From positions 13,219 through 77,218 of the forward strand of contig CAJNOL010000693.1 of assembly GCA_905250125.1 (NCBI GenBank): a stretch of 64,000 nucleotides of DNA, given 5' to 3'. Shown here piece by piece: positions 37,301 to 48,037 of this stretch. Within the stretch, counting starts at the first letter, position 1; every line of letters begins with the position of its first letter. The stretch is from Rotaria sordida (lineage: Eukaryota; Rotifera; Eurotatoria; Philodinida; Philodinidae). Made by a program: the position numbers and the translations under genes. The notes beneath the pieces were generated by a model. The model saw only the letters and a list, made by a program, of their open reading frames with translations, was not told where the DNA came from and made no database searches.

Positions 37301-40300
37301 CAGCGTCGAGTTCTGGTAGTACAACTTCTATTGTACCCGACATGCTTGATAATATAAATAATTATTCAATTACAACAGAAATAAATGATTCGGGTAGAAG
37401 AAAAGCTTTTCTTCTTTGATAAAAATTTTTGAAAAAATATTAAATAAATATTTTTATTCAGGTGTATGTTGTGAAAGAGGTGAAAAATATGCCATCTATG
37501 TTATATCTGTATCTTGTAAACCATTACATGTTCATGGCAATAGTGTTAATGATTTAAGACGTGAATGGATAACATATCGTCGTTATAGTGAATTTAATGA
37601 TCTTGATATAGCAATAAAAAAACGTTATCCAGATTTACGTGAATTTCTTCGTTTACCTAATAAAAGTTTAATTAATAATACAAGCGCAGAAGTACGATTA
37701 AGACGACAAAAAGAATTAAATGATTATTTATCAGTAAAGATAATTTTTTTTTTGTTAATTTACGTTTGAATAATGAATTTTTCTTTTAGACATTAACGAA
37801 AACAAAAGTTCTTCAAAGTCATCCACAGATTAGTGAACTTGTATTGAAGTTTTTAAAGAATCAACAATGGAAACATGAACAAACAGAATTTATTCGAAAG
37901 GTAAAATGAATAGGATAATACATATGTTATTCTTTTACAATTATTCACTATCTTGTTCGATAAGATCATTTATACTTCTGTATCATGTTTTTCTTCTTTC
38001 GTGATGTTTGATATGAAAAAAGCAAACCATTGTTATGATGTTCCCAATGAAATATCTATCATTTTCTTATAGGACCTTATCGCATCTACGGTTGGTTACG
38101 TTTGCACTTGTTTCTTCTTCTTGAATATAAATATTCCCATTTTGCATATGCACATTACATGAAAAAAGAGCTTTCCCCACTTCTTTATTGCTTTGCACGA
38201 TATGGTCTTTTTTTTTTTGTTGTTTTTGTATTTATTTTCAAACTGATTTTTTTAAAACATTTATTTAGATGGATACAATTGTAAATCCGTTCAAACAAGC
38301 ATCAATTGGTATTGCTAGAGGTGTATCGAAATTGGGTGATGGATTAACAATTGTGTCGGATAGTGTTGTTGAAAATGCAGGAAAACTTTTTCGAACACAG
38401 TCGAATAATCAAAATCAAGCAAATATTCATTTAACAAGAGATATGCAAACATTTCCTATTGTTGAAGAATCTCAAGCTGAAGTAAAATAAAAGCTTTTAT
38501 TTTTTCTTTAGTATAAAAATACTCGATTTTCTGTTTTTTTTTGGTAACTATAGAGTGCTAAAAATATTCCACTTCGTGTTCTACTTGTCATCATGGATGA
38601 AGTATTTGATCTTAAACAAAAAAATATGTGGTTTCGTTCAAGATTTGTATCAATATTAAAACGATTTTTACGAGCATTTATGGGCGATTCAGTGAATCGG
38701 TATATATTTTTATTTATTCAATATGCGATGCAAAATCTTTTGAAAAAATGTCAAACTCTGTTATACCATGTTACCGACTTCTAAATCAAGAAAACGTTTT
38801 TTTGCTGGAAAGAACAACGTTTGAACTACAAATTTTGCATCGGACGCAGTTTTTCAGAACGAACCTGACGAGGAGAAAAATCCAAAAACCAAACATCTTT
38901 AAAAAAGTTCTTGCAACGTTCTTTTCAATTTGAAAAGTCTGTATTCCTGAATCCTTTTGAGCTACATGAATGGATCAAATTAGAATAAATGTATACCAAA
39001 ATGTAGCGCATCAAAAACTCTATTGACATTAGTTCTGGCAAAAAATTTGTTAGGTTTGCTCCTGACTCTCTAATCAAAAAACTTTTTGTAGATTACAACT
39101 TTTTCCAAGATATATCACTTTGTAAGAACTTATGCATGAGTTGAGTTCTTTTTGCGTTATTTATTCGAAATATTTCAGGTCATAGAAATATAGCAAAGAA
39201 AATAATTCAAAAAAACATTTTTTTTTACTGTTGCAAAATAGTCAGATAGTAAGAACAACCAACTTGCTCAGTCTTTTTTAGAAAAAAACTCAAGAGGGAA
39301 ACAGATAATTTCGCAATTCTGTTGATTCCGAGTGATTTCAATGATTCTAGCCATTGGAATAGAGATGGAAAATTACCGCTACGTTATCAGTTACCGAGTA
39401 AAGGGAAGAACCGAAATTTCGTGGATTTAATTCTTTTGTCAGGAAATAGCTATTGAAGTAAAATCATGATTTTTTTTTATAAAGTTCTATCAAAGGTTTT
39501 CGGAATTGAGGAATAAAAATCTGTAATCGATTTCTCTGAACCGTGTATTTGATTTCTCGGTCAAGGAAAGGTTATTGAGAAACCGATTACAGTTTCGTGT
39601 TATTCGAACTCTGAAACCTTTGAACAAACACTATAAAGTATTAGAGATTTTGAAAAATAACCTTTCCTTGATAAACTCACGAATTCTTTGTTATTGGGTA
39701 ACTGGTAACGCAACGGTAACTGACCAATCACCCTAATATTGACCATTATGATTAGATAGAACGATTCTCTGGATCATTGAAATGAAAGCAAAGAGTGATT
39801 TGAGATGTCCTCAAAGAATTACTGAAGGAAAAAGCAGCTGATTCTAATGAGTTTATTGATTTCGAGTGATTTCAATGACTCCATATGATTCTAATGTCAC
39901 AGAATACGAATGCACCAAATCCAAACCAAGAATTGGAATAGGATTTGACTGGATTTGGAAATTGACGCATTCCTACCACAGAGTCAACTTTTTCTTTCGT
40001 GAAAAAGCTATATTTTAGTATAATAGTCAAGAATAAATTTAACTTCTAATACATCATTGAAAAAAGCACTGTTTACGCTACAAAAAGTAGTATTAAACAT
40101 ACTTTCTTTTTATTTCCTTTCTGATTACAAAAAAAAAACTAACAGAAAATAAAAAATGTTATTGTTTGATAGTAAAATTATAAGAACTCCTTTTCAAGAT
40201 GTTTGGCCTTGAGTTTTTCCTCCTTGTCAATTACGTTCGGAAAAAATATGTCTGGTGCAAAATTATAGTTCAAATATTGCTCTTTCGCGCAAAAATCAAT

Positions 40301-41108
40301 TTCCTTGATTTAGAAGTCGGTAATATGGTAGAACAGAGTTTGACATTTCTCTAAAGACTTTTGCATTGCATATTAGTTCTCTTTTCTATAATCTTTTTTT
40401 TGCTTAATTAGACGTATTGCAACGTTTGTTCAACATTGGACATCAGCACCAAAAATTGCTAAAGAAATTATCCGTTTTAAGTATTATAAAATTAACAAAA
40501 AGAGGTGTTTTCTGATAGCTAAAAAAATTTTTTCTTTTGAATAGAGATGACTTTTGGCCCAATGGTATTTTAGCTGATAAAGCACCTGAACGTGATGCAA
40601 GTGTACGCAATGTAACGCAAATTCTTTGCAAAGCAAAATTACTCGGCATTGTTTCAGGTAAAATGAAAAGTAGATAAACATATTTGATTTTTTTGTTTGT
40701 TTAGATGAACTTCGTCATATAATCGGTAGTGAAACAACTCGTCGTGGTCTATTATGTTTATTTGAATTATTACAAAATGAAACACTTAATCGTCGATTTA
40801 TATATATTGTTTTTGAAGCATTACTTATAAAATTATTTCGACCGAATGATCTACATTTAATATTTGAAAAACTTTATTCACAATCTGCACGTGTCAAAGA
40901 AGAATATCGAAGACGAATATTTGAACAAGATCATTTTCGTAATGGAATTTTAAATGCACAACATCATTATAATGAATTAAATCAACGACCATATTATTTG
41001 AATCGTTTATCTGTACGAACTGATGATGATAGTGCAAGTGTACATCGTTCGAATAGTAGTTCACAACAAAAATGTTTGCCGCGAAGCTTATCAAAAATCT
41101 CAAGATAA
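31383..41108 (+). CDS. SNX13: Sorting nexin 13 (RGS-PX protein)
   Basis: Twenty-two exons: 31383-31492, 31567-31669, 31724-31813, 31870-31994, 32076-32281, 32331-32419, 32477-32560, 33557-33698, 33765-33856, 33914-33986, 34075-34130, 34199-34327, 36852-36956, 37009-37120, 37214-37393, 37462-37733, 37790-37900, 38269-38481, 38554-38699, 40412-40480, 40545-40657, 40705-41108. The sum is 1,007 residues, in frame; vertebrate SNX13 is slightly shorter. Order: N-terminal hydrophobic hairpin (about 8-38), PXA domain (from DLFVRDYVEVWY), RGS-like domain (around FLQTVDAAGYANFYLNAE), PX domain with RRYSEF (605-610), and C-terminal nexin domain (IPLRVLLVIMDEVFDLK, DDFWPNGILAD, ELRHIIGSETTRRG). Family knowledge: an ER/late-endosome lipid-transfer and trafficking protein; RGS activity on Galpha-s is disputed. 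Introns 7, 12 and 19 are long and carry repeats. Confidence 0.94.
32725..33290 (+). repeat. Dispersed repeat in SNX13 intron 7 (copy 1)
   Basis: About 570 bp match, in reverse complement and with substantial divergence, the segment 44265-44890 in ADAR intron 3. Shared landmarks in order: TTGATCTTG, GGACAT..GCTGnAGTGAAG, AAGAGTCAnAAATAnCTCAT, GAAAGAACAnGTC, TGCTCGTTCAA, ATCAAAAAAAGCATAAA, AGAGAAAAAAC, ATTTTTCAAGTA. No open frame, so non-autonomous or decayed. Confidence 0.75.
36031..36095 (+). repeat. Solo end of the TIR element in SNX13 intron 12
   Basis: GCGATGCAAAA..CCTTGAAAGAATGTCAAACTCT matches the terminal inverted repeat of the element at 38721-40373. Only one end is recognised here. 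The rest of the 2.5-kb intron 12 (34328-36851) also contains G+C-richer direct-repeat-like blocks near 34400-34450 and 34885-34940 (GACTCGAGTCGGGTC-type and GGGTCAGATCGGGTC-type). Confidence 0.6.
38721..40373. mobile_element. Non-autonomous TIR element in SNX13 intron 19, about 1.65 kb
   Basis: The left end (ATATGCGATGCAAAATC, then TGTCAAACTCTG, ACCGACTTCTAAATCAAG and onward to about 38925) is matched by the reverse complement of the right end (about 40190-40373: ATATGCAATGCAAAAG, TGTCAAACTCTG, ACCGACTTCTAAATCAAG). The TIRs are thus about 180-200 bp. The interior has no long open frame but contains shorter inverted segments (AGTGATTTCAATGATTCTAG-like). It fills almost the whole intron: exon 19 ends at 38699 and exon 20 starts at 40412. 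No certain target-site duplication was found. Confidence 0.8.
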
Positions 41109-42319
41109 TAATAATAAACTTTTGTTCTTTTTTTTTTCTGCTATTTATCTTCCGGTGAAAGTCAATGTTTTTCTTCTCTTCTGTTTTGTTTTGGACTCCG
41201 TCCATCTCAATTTAATCCTATTTTTCATTCCACAAATACAAACAATAATGAAAATTTAGTTTTCTGATAACTATTCTATCTCAATCGATCTGTTGTTAAA
41301 GACATTGTAGAGTTTTTTTTTTCTCTTTTGTGCATTCATCTCTATGGTTGTCAATTTCTATTCAGCATAACAGTGTGTTCCAGCAAATAGTTGGACTTCA
41401 TTTTTTTTTTCTTGTTTTTCTTCTTTGGATATATGTATTCTTTATTGCGGTTTGGGTAAAACGGTTTACCAATGACAAAATTTATCTCTGTATACTTATC
41501 TTATATATATATATATAAAAACTAGTTGGTTTTTTTTGTTGATGGAAATACTCATATAAAAGTATTTCGATTTTCTTTTATTTTATTTTCATTTCGCTTA
41601 TCCTGCATTATAAGAAAGCATTTTAACAACTTTACAGCAGTATACTATGCATTTGAACTAAAGTAAAAAAGATGTTTTTAAATAAAAATTTTACTTCAGA
41701 TTCTTTTATCAAATCCAAATAGACTTATAAGTATGTATTTAATTCTTTTTTTCCGTAGTATAAATAGTATTTGCATGCAGCAGTGTTCAGACTTCTGAAA
41801 AAGGAAATTTCATAAGTTTCGAAGATTTCAAGCATTTGTGTTCTGAATTTTACGTTACTTCCTAAAGTGATGTAATTTCAAAAATTTCTGTAATTATGTA
41901 CTTACTGAAATTTCTGAAATTTCCAATATGTCTAAAAACCTTTGATTTGTACCACTATATAGTTATCGAGCTGATGAAAATTTCAGAAATTTGGATAGTT
42001 TCCTTTTTTGGAAATCTGAACATACCTCTTTGCATATAAAAAGCAAGAAAAATAATATTGATTTCATTTGCTGAAGCTATATTTATCTTTTATAAAGATA
42101 CATGCATAATATAATTACTTTTTCTTAAACTATTGCTTCCTAACAGATATGTCATTGAATTTTTTTTCTTCTTTTTACATCGATTTGCTGCATATTACTT
42201 AGATTTTTAATGGTTCTGCTTGATTGGATATTTAAAAAGAATTTCTTCCAACTAACTATTAAATAGATCAGGTATAAAACTAAAACAAAATATTTCATTT
42301 ATTCAATTATATAATTTAG
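41109..42319. other. Intergenic spacer between SNX13 and ADAR, ending in an acceptor-like AG
   Basis: AT-rich. There is a (TA)n run at about 41503-41516, and several related TTTCTGAAATTT-like stretches lie at 41790-42000. The last bases, ATAATTTAG at 42311-42319, form an acceptor-like site that abuts the ADAR ATG with no base between. Confidence 0.5.
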
Positions 42320-45300
42320 ATGTCGAGAATATTAACGAATGATGATGATAATGAAATTCAAACAGTTCAACAATCTTATGATGATTTTATACTTGATTTT
42401 AAAGCAGATCCATCAATAACTATTCTATCTAAAAATTCTCTATCACTTTTGCATGAATATGCACAATTAAATGGACAAAAATTATCATTTCAAGTGATTT
42501 CACAATTTGGACAAAGTCATCAACCCATGTAAGTGAGTATTTAATTTAAATTATTTTCATATTTTACTTTTATTTGTTTGTTTTTTTTTTCTTATTTAAA
42601 ATTTTTAGTTTTGCTGTAGCTGTTCTTCTTGATGATAGACAATTTTCAGCTGAATTTGCATCAACAAAACGTGATGCATGTATAGAAGCAGCTTATAAAG
42701 TTTTTTATCAATTATCACTGGATGCAAGACAATCTCAAGTAAAATTATATTGTTCTTATTTTATTTAGAATAAAAAACTTACTTCTTTTTTTTTTGCGTT
42801 TTTATTTTTTTTTATTAGAGATTTATTACAAAAAATGATTGTACATTGTTTGATCGTATTGCATCGGAAATTTTATCAACATATCGAGATTTATGTATTA
42901 GTGTACTATTAGAACTTATTGGTTGTAAAGTTCTTGCTGGATTTGTTCTAGAAAAAACTGATAAACAAACATTTACTGTTATTAGTCTAGCAACAGGTAA
43001 GAAAAATAAACATTGTGAAAAATCAATCCTGGAAATTAGATTCTATTTCCTCTGGTAAAAATATAGAAGAAAAATGAATTCTCATTTTTTTTTCTTTACC
43101 TTTTTTGTGACGACTTCATTCAATTCTACTCTAATGGATGATATATATTTTTAAGCATCATTAGTAAAATCATTCAAGCGCATTAACTCTCATAACGTAC
43201 AATTTTTGGAATTATTCAAGCATCTTTCATAATCGTTAACTACATTATTGTATAAAAAGTCATAATAGATGATATTACTAATTTATTTCGAATAATTACA
43301 TACTTAGAACATATTAGAAAGTAGTAGCGAAGGTATTTTGATTTCTTATATAGAATCTTTCTTTCTTCTATATGGTCTGATTATAAAAACAATGCTCTAC
43401 ATTTTTGTGATATTTGATCATTCTTTAACTAATATTTTAATAATGAAAATTTCGATAAGTGCTGTTTATAATAATATGTAGTGGTAACATTAGATTACAT
43501 TTTATCTTTGATATATTTTCTCTTTTTGATGTTCTCTTTATTCTTCTTCTCTCTTGTTTTTTTTCTTACTTATATTTCTCGTCTGCTTGCATGCGTAGCT
43601 GTCTATAAATATTAAGGTATATAAAAAGTGGTAGCAGTAGAACAAAAAAGAACTACAGAAAGAGACTCATTTTTTTTACTCTATTAACTGTTCGCAATAA
43701 TTGCTCTTATTAATTACAGTCACTTCCATTCATCGAACTTTTTCTTTTATACTCTTCATGTATTCTAGGACTTCATGAACTTGCTCGCAGTATGATGAAA
43801 TGGATTTTGAGTCTTTATGATCGCTTAGATTTTGTTTGATTAAATCAAATCATTAAAAATCATATGATACTTGATCGAGAGAACTGAATGAGTAAAAACT
43901 TGATGAACTTGTTTCTGTATTTCTTTATATTTGTAGACAGATAGGCATTAGAGGAAATAAGAAAAAAGGAAAAAAAAGAGTGAGAAAGAAAATATTAAGA
44001 AGAAGATACACATTAAAGATAAAGTGTAGTCTAATATTACCATCACATATTATAACAAACAGCTCTTATCGAAATTTTCTTATTAAAATATTAGGTAAAG
44101 GATGATCAAATATTATAGAAGTGTAAAGTATTATTTTTATAATCAGATTATGTAGAGTGAAAGTTTACTAAAGCTTCCTACTTCTAAAAAAAAAAAAGTT
44201 AATTTTTGTCAGAAAATTGGTATTAGGATAAATGCATAGGAAGATAGTCTGACGTGTAATCGTTCATAAACGACATGATTTTTGATTCGGTAGCTTGTTT
44301 TTTGCAAGAATTTTTCATGATTTTTGTCATTATCTACTTGAAAAATTTTCTATTTTCAGTAAAAGCAGGAAGTCTTTTTTGTTTTTTCTCTGTTTATGCT
44401 TTTTTTGATCGAGTATTCTAGGTTTTTTCAAAGGAATTTCAATGTAGCTAATTCCTTTTATTTTTAATTGAACGAGCAAGTAAAGTCTCAGTGACTGATA
44501 AAGTTCGTGTTTTGAAATAAGCTTTCTAACAATTATATAAAATAAGCACTTCTATAAATGAGCAATTTTTTAAGAGTTTTTCGAGGTATTGAATTTATCA
44601 TCATTTTTCTTCGCACAAAAAGTGAGAATTGAAAAAAAAGACTTCTACCAGGTGTTACAGTCTGACATGTTCTTTCAAATAAAAATAAATTAATTCTATA
44701 AAATGAGGACTCACAGAAAATTTTGAGTTAATATATGAGCTATTTCTGACTCTTGTTTGTTGAATATCTATCAAAAAAACACCATTATATAGGGCTGAAA
44801 ATTTTAGTATAGACTCTTCACTACAGCCCCATCATGTCCTGACAATTGCATGCAAGTTGAATGTACCTAGTCCAAGATCAATTTTTGATGAGAACTGAGG
44901 CTTTTTCTTTATACAGAATTAAAATACATCCACGACTGTTTTTGATATACCCTAATTAATTATAATCAACTAGAATGAAACTAGAATAGGTTGCATGTTT
45001 GTGACAACATCTATTATTTCGATAACGTACATAGAATATTTGTAATGTTGTGTATGTAATCTACCAAGTTTTATTGTAGTTTCGTATTATTAGAGTGTAC
45101 TTCATTTGTCCTTGATTCTACTTCAGTTATTCGATATTGAATAATTATTATTTCTCAAGTGACTGATGCGTCGTACTTGAGATCATATTATATTTCATAT
45201 TGTGATAGCTTTAAATGGCTTTTATACCTCTTACATATTTTAATTATGATATAAAATATCAATCGTAGTATTCTTCTATATCTTATAGAATAATATTCTT

Positions 45301-47263
45301 TATAAATATATTATTTTAAATATTAATTTATAGGTAATAAATGTGCTGGTGGTTCAGTATTATCACCGAAAGGATTAGTTGTTCATGATAGTCATGCTGA
45401 ACAATTAGCTCGTCGAGGTTTTATCAGGTTTGTAAATATTAATCTATTTTTGAAATATTTTTTGTATATTATTATTTTTTTTTTAAGATATTTATATGGA
45501 CAATTAGATTCTTTTCGAAAAAATACAGAATCAATATTTGAAAAAGCAGATAATGAAAAATTAATATTGAAATCAACAATACGTATTCATTTTTATACAT
45601 CATTTGCACCATGTGGTGATTCAGCATTATTTACTCCAAGAGATAAAATAACTGAAGCATCAATAAAAGATGAACATCAATTATATCGAACAGCACGTGT
45701 ACAAGGTCAACTTCGTTCGAAAATTGAAAATGGTTTGTATATATGATTGAAATTATTTTTCTTTTTCTTTTATATAATATTAAACTAATTAAAGGTGAAG
45801 GAACAATTCCAACAGATTCAAAACATACGATTCTATCTCTTGATGCTATTGCAAATGGTAAACATGTTCGACATATGTCATGTTCAGATAAAATTTTTAG
45901 TTGGAATGTTTTGGGTATACAAGGTGCACTTCTTTCAAATATAATTCAACCTATTTATCTGCATTCTATTACAATTGGTATATGAGAGTTTTTGCTTTTT
46001 TTTTTTTTTTGTAATTGTTATTATTAATATAAAATGAAATATATTTATTTAAGGTTTTCCATTTCATTATGGTCATTTATGTCGAGCTTTATGTTGTCGA
46101 TTACAAGATTATTTTAATTCAAATTCATTATCGGAACCTTATCGTCTTAATCATCCTCTTATTGGACATACAAAATTACAATGGAAAGAAGAAAATCATC
46201 GTAATAATAATAATAATTCATATGATAGTCTTAATTGGAATATTAATGATAAAACTATTGAATTAATTGAACCATCAGTAGGAAAACGAAAGTAAGAAGA
46301 ATATAGAGTGATTCTACGGTATATATGACATGTTGATATAGAATTCTTTCAAATCGATTTTCACATTCTCAAATCATGTAGAGCATAAACGATTTACTTA
46401 CTATGATAACAAAAGATTCGCTATAAATTCTTAAATATTAAAGTAAAATATAGCAAATACTATATAAAAATACTGCAAAAAAATGACTAAAATATCCATC
46501 ATCATATATATTTAATGCAGAATTTTGACTCATAGTGACATAGCAGGTTTTGTAAAGCGAAATTCGCTCTATACACCTATATATAACGCTTTTCATGCGA
46601 ATACTAAACAGGTGGTCATTTTAGAGTGAAAATATTATCATATAATAGCATAGATACTTATAATTTAATTATTTATGATAATATTTTCACGTTAAAACAA
46701 CCACCCGTTTGATATTCACGATAGGCGTGTAAAGCGAATTTTGCTTTACAAAATCTTCTATGTTACTATGCGTCGAAATTCTGCGTCAGAGATATATGAT
46801 GATGGATATTTTAGTCTTTTTTGCGGTGGTTTTATATAATATTTTAGCTATATTTTACTTTACTTTTGTGAATTGCTAATCTCTTCAATTTGAGAATTTA
46901 TAGTGAATCTTTTGTTATCATAGTAAGTAAATCGAGCATGCTCTATACTCTTTGGAAGAACTCGATGTAAATATGTCACATATGGTAGAGTCACTCTATA
47001 GTTAAAATAAATATTTGTTTTTATTTTATTTTTTTTGAAAATTTTTCTTCATTAGACCAAATAATGAACCATCTCGTTTATGTAAATCTGAAATATTTCA
47101 ATTATATAAAAACATCTATTCAACTAATAATAAAACTTATGACCAAATTAAAAAGTCATCAGTTATATATCAACAATGTAAATATCAAATGTTTCATGGT
47201 TTTGAACTTTATTATTCAACAGGATGGATTTCAAAAGATCCTTGTTTATCAATGTTTATGTAA
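42320..47263 (+). CDS. ADAR: Adenosine deaminase acting on RNA (ADAR), one dsRBD
   Basis: Eight exons (42320-42528, 42609-42738, 42819-42996, 45334-45427, 45488-45732, 45795-45977, 46054-46291, 47056-47263) encode 494 residues in frame. A single double-stranded-RNA-binding domain lies at about 40-106 ([16 protein letters not shown] .. [16 protein letters not shown]). The deaminase domain has all the zinc and catalytic residues: H193-A-E195 ([12 protein letters not shown]), C246 (FAPCGD) and C315 (MSCSDK, followed by [12 protein letters not shown]). It therefore looks catalytically active and should convert A to I in double-stranded RNA in the nucleus. With one dsRBD and no Z-DNA domain it is shorter than vertebrate ADAR1 or ADAR2. 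Intron 3 (2.3 kb) carries a dispersed repeat and intron 7 a giant inverted repeat. msrA follows 107 bp downstream. Confidence 0.94.
44265..44890 (-). repeat. Dispersed repeat in ADAR intron 3 (copy 2, inverted)
   Basis: The reverse complement aligns over its length with 32725-33290 (see that entry for landmarks). Divergence with many small indels indicates an old family. It occupies part of the 2,337-bp intron 3 (42997-45333); the rest of that intron shows no exon. Confidence 0.75.
46302..47000. repeat. Giant inverted repeat (about 700 bp foldback) in ADAR intron 7
   Basis: The left arm from 46302 (TATAGAGTGATTCTAC.., TTTACTTACTATGATAACAA, ACTAAAATATCCATCATCAT, GTGAAAATATTATCATA) is matched in reverse complement by the right arm ending at 47000 (TATAGAGTGACTCTAC.. 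when inverted). The arms are about 320-345 bp, highly similar by eye, with a small loop around 46640-46670. It fills nearly all of intron 7 (46292-47055). There is no open frame, so a MITE-like foldback is likely. In RNA it would form a long hairpin. Confidence 0.88.
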
Positions 47264-47356
47264 ATTAATAATAATAATAAAAAACAACCAATCATATTTT
47301 TCTATGTGTTCAACTTTTATGTATCAAAAAATATTTTAGGGGAAATTTTTATTTTA

Positions 47357-47370
47357 TTGTTTTTTAGATA
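47357..47370 (+). other. Acceptor-like site in the ADAR-msrA spacer
   Basis: A pyrimidine-rich tract ends in AG at 47366-47367, three bases before the msrA ATG. The spacer also has an AATAAT/AATAAA-rich stretch just after the ADAR stop (47266-47283) that could serve for polyadenylation. Together this resembles the junction inside a trans-spliced polycistronic unit, or simply a very short 5'-UTR intron. Confidence 0.45.
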
Positions 47371-48037
47371 ATGTCAGTTACGAAACATTTAGCTACATTC
47401 GGTGGAGGTTGTTTTTGGTGTCTTGAAGCCGTTTTTCAACGTCTTAAAGGTTAGAAAAAGAAATTTTTATAAAAAATGAAATTATTTATTTGAGTATTCT
47501 AGGTGTTGAAAAAGTTGTTTCTGGTTATGCTGGTGGTAATAAAACAAATCCATCCTATGAAGAAATATGTACTGGATCTACTAATCATGCTGAAGTTGTT
47601 CAAATTACATTTGATCCACAAACAGTAGCTTATAAACAATTATTAAATGTTTTTTTTCATATTCATGATCCAACAACAAAAGATCGGTAAAAACACAAGC
47701 ATCTTTTGTTTTTGGATGAATTAGGATTTTTTTTGTGGATTTTAGACAAGGTGCTGATATTGGTACTCAATATCGTTCTGTTATATTTTATCATGATTCA
47801 GTACAACAAAAAGAAGCTGAAATGTTTAAAGCACATTTAATTGATGAAAATGTTTATAAAGATCCAATTGTAACAGAAATTTTACCAATTGAAAATCATC
47901 CATTTTATTCAGCTGAAGAATATCATCAAAATTATTTTAATACACATCCAAATCAAGGTTATTGTTCAACTATTGTTAAAAGTAAAGTTGATAAATTTAT
48001 GGCAAAATTTTCTGATTTACTTAAAAATCAAATTTAA
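47371..48037 (+). CDS. msrA: Peptide-methionine (S)-S-oxide reductase
   Basis: Three exons (47371-47449, 47503-47686, 47746-48037) encode 184 residues in frame. The active-site motif GCFWC is at 13-17, with C14 as the nucleophile. [28 protein letters not shown] and AEEYHQNYF are all family blocks, and a C-terminal Cys in NQGYC probably resolves the sulfenic acid. It reduces methionine-S-sulfoxide, free or in proteins, using thioredoxin. No targeting peptide, so cytosolic. The acceptor-like TTGTTTTTTAG ends three bases before the ATG. The ADAR stop lies 107 bp upstream on the same strand. Confidence 0.95.

Noticed and set aside
38593-38933. Overlapping open frames 38593-38784 and 38628-38933
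   Set aside because: They start inside SNX13 exon 19 and run on through its intron into the TIR element. The true exon ends at 38699 with a good donor and matching phase.
41330-41518. 62-residue hydrophobic frame after SNX13
   Set aside because: T-rich 3'-flanking DNA, with no gene-like features.
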